Below, piece after piece: positions 61,709-61,812 of a stretch of DNA of 61,812 nt. Within the stretch, counting starts at the first letter, position 1, and each line of letters opens with the position of its first letter. Both the position numbers and the translations under genes were made by a program. Source of the DNA: an uncultured Chromatiaceae bacterium (lineage in GTDB: Bacteria > Pseudomonadota > Gammaproteobacteria > Enterobacterales > Alteromonadaceae); NCBI GenBank assembly GCA_946482325.1, contig CAMLRA010000007.1:1-61812 (forward strand), read 5' to 3'. Below the pieces are notes generated by a model. The model had not been told where the DNA came from and searched no databases. It saw nothing but the letters and a program-made list of their open reading frames with translations.

Positions 61709-61812
61709 CAAGATCTCCTCACAGCCTGAGCGGTCGACAGCAGCGCAATGCTGCATGATGCCGCCTGCGCGGCAAAATCGCCAGTGGTGGTTTTGGCAAC
61801 AGTGCGTTGCCC

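Overview
The window is gammaproteobacterial chromosome, about half G+C and densely coded. The mix of a TonB-dependent siderophore receptor with a PepSY reductase, several c-di-GMP and chemotaxis proteins, a bufferin-type metallophore system and a full molybdenum-cofactor set fits an aquatic member of the Rheinheimera/Alishewanella/Alteromonadales neighbourhood. That placement is an inference from gene families, not from a marker gene. No rRNA operon or CRISPR array was seen. One tRNA, tRNA-Arg(CCG), is present.

Layout. (1) 1-1514: right-hand end of an integrative element (cut-off tyrosine integrase, excisionase-like protein, XRE regulator, phased repeat sites) abutting the 3' end of tRNA-Arg(CCG). 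(2) 1.6-6.1 kb: NIT-domain chemoreceptor, a periplasmic solute-binding-like protein, a rhodanese and a COG0523 GTPase. (3) 6.2-11.8 kb: iron block with three Fur-box-like sites, a 36-residue membrane peptide, a TPR-like protein, a PepSY membrane reductase with a CxxC partner, and a siderophore receptor. (4) 12-20 kb: lipoprotein and S9 peptidase-Sel1 fusion, DoxX, DUF2157, and the LemA/M48 pair. (5) 20.3-27.2 kb: MFS transporter under a perfect LacI-type palindrome, MBL hydrolase, cupin, isochorismatase-like enzyme, LacI regulator, DUF2292 protein, a candidate small RNA, a remnant of a sulfate-binding protein gene, and a Tat-exported dienelactone hydrolase. (6) 27.2-37.8 kb: signalling block with a GAF/PAS diguanylate cyclase, a subtilase that has lost its chitin-binding domain through a frame disruption, a second solute-binding-like protein, a histidine kinase translationally coupled to a receiver-PAS-GGDEF-EAL protein, and a KefB-like antiporter.

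(7) 38.0-46.7 kb is the most unusual part. A YHS protein, a BufA-type four-cysteine precursor (DUF2282), a DoxX protein and a 98-residue unknown form one operon. About 5 kb away, beyond moaA and mogA, lie the modifying enzyme BufB (DUF692/MNIO) and partner BufC (DUF2063). These sit in a second operon led by a 341-residue protein I do not recognise and followed by a CZB (zinc-binding) soluble chemoreceptor and an HD-GYP protein with a cysteine-rich tail. This looks like a split bufferin system wired to metal or oxidant sensing and c-di-GMP turnover.

(8) 46.8-51.5 kb: a probable LysR-governed detoxification/catabolic block (nitrilase on one side; PNPOx-ferredoxin-reductase fusion, GST and DUF1348 protein on the other). 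(9) 51.6-59.8 kb: an AhpD-like protein, then moeB, moeA, a TetR regulator with a perfect palindromic operator, an SDR, and the plus-strand run moaC-moaD-moaE-modA-modB-modC. With moaA and mogA at 40-42 kb the window holds nearly the whole molybdopterin pathway plus molybdate uptake, but no molybdoenzyme. (10) 59.9-61.7 kb: GNAT acetyltransferase and an MFS transporter.

The window therefore combines metal acquisition and handling (Fe, Mo, probably Cu/Zn) with environment-sensing signalling proteins.
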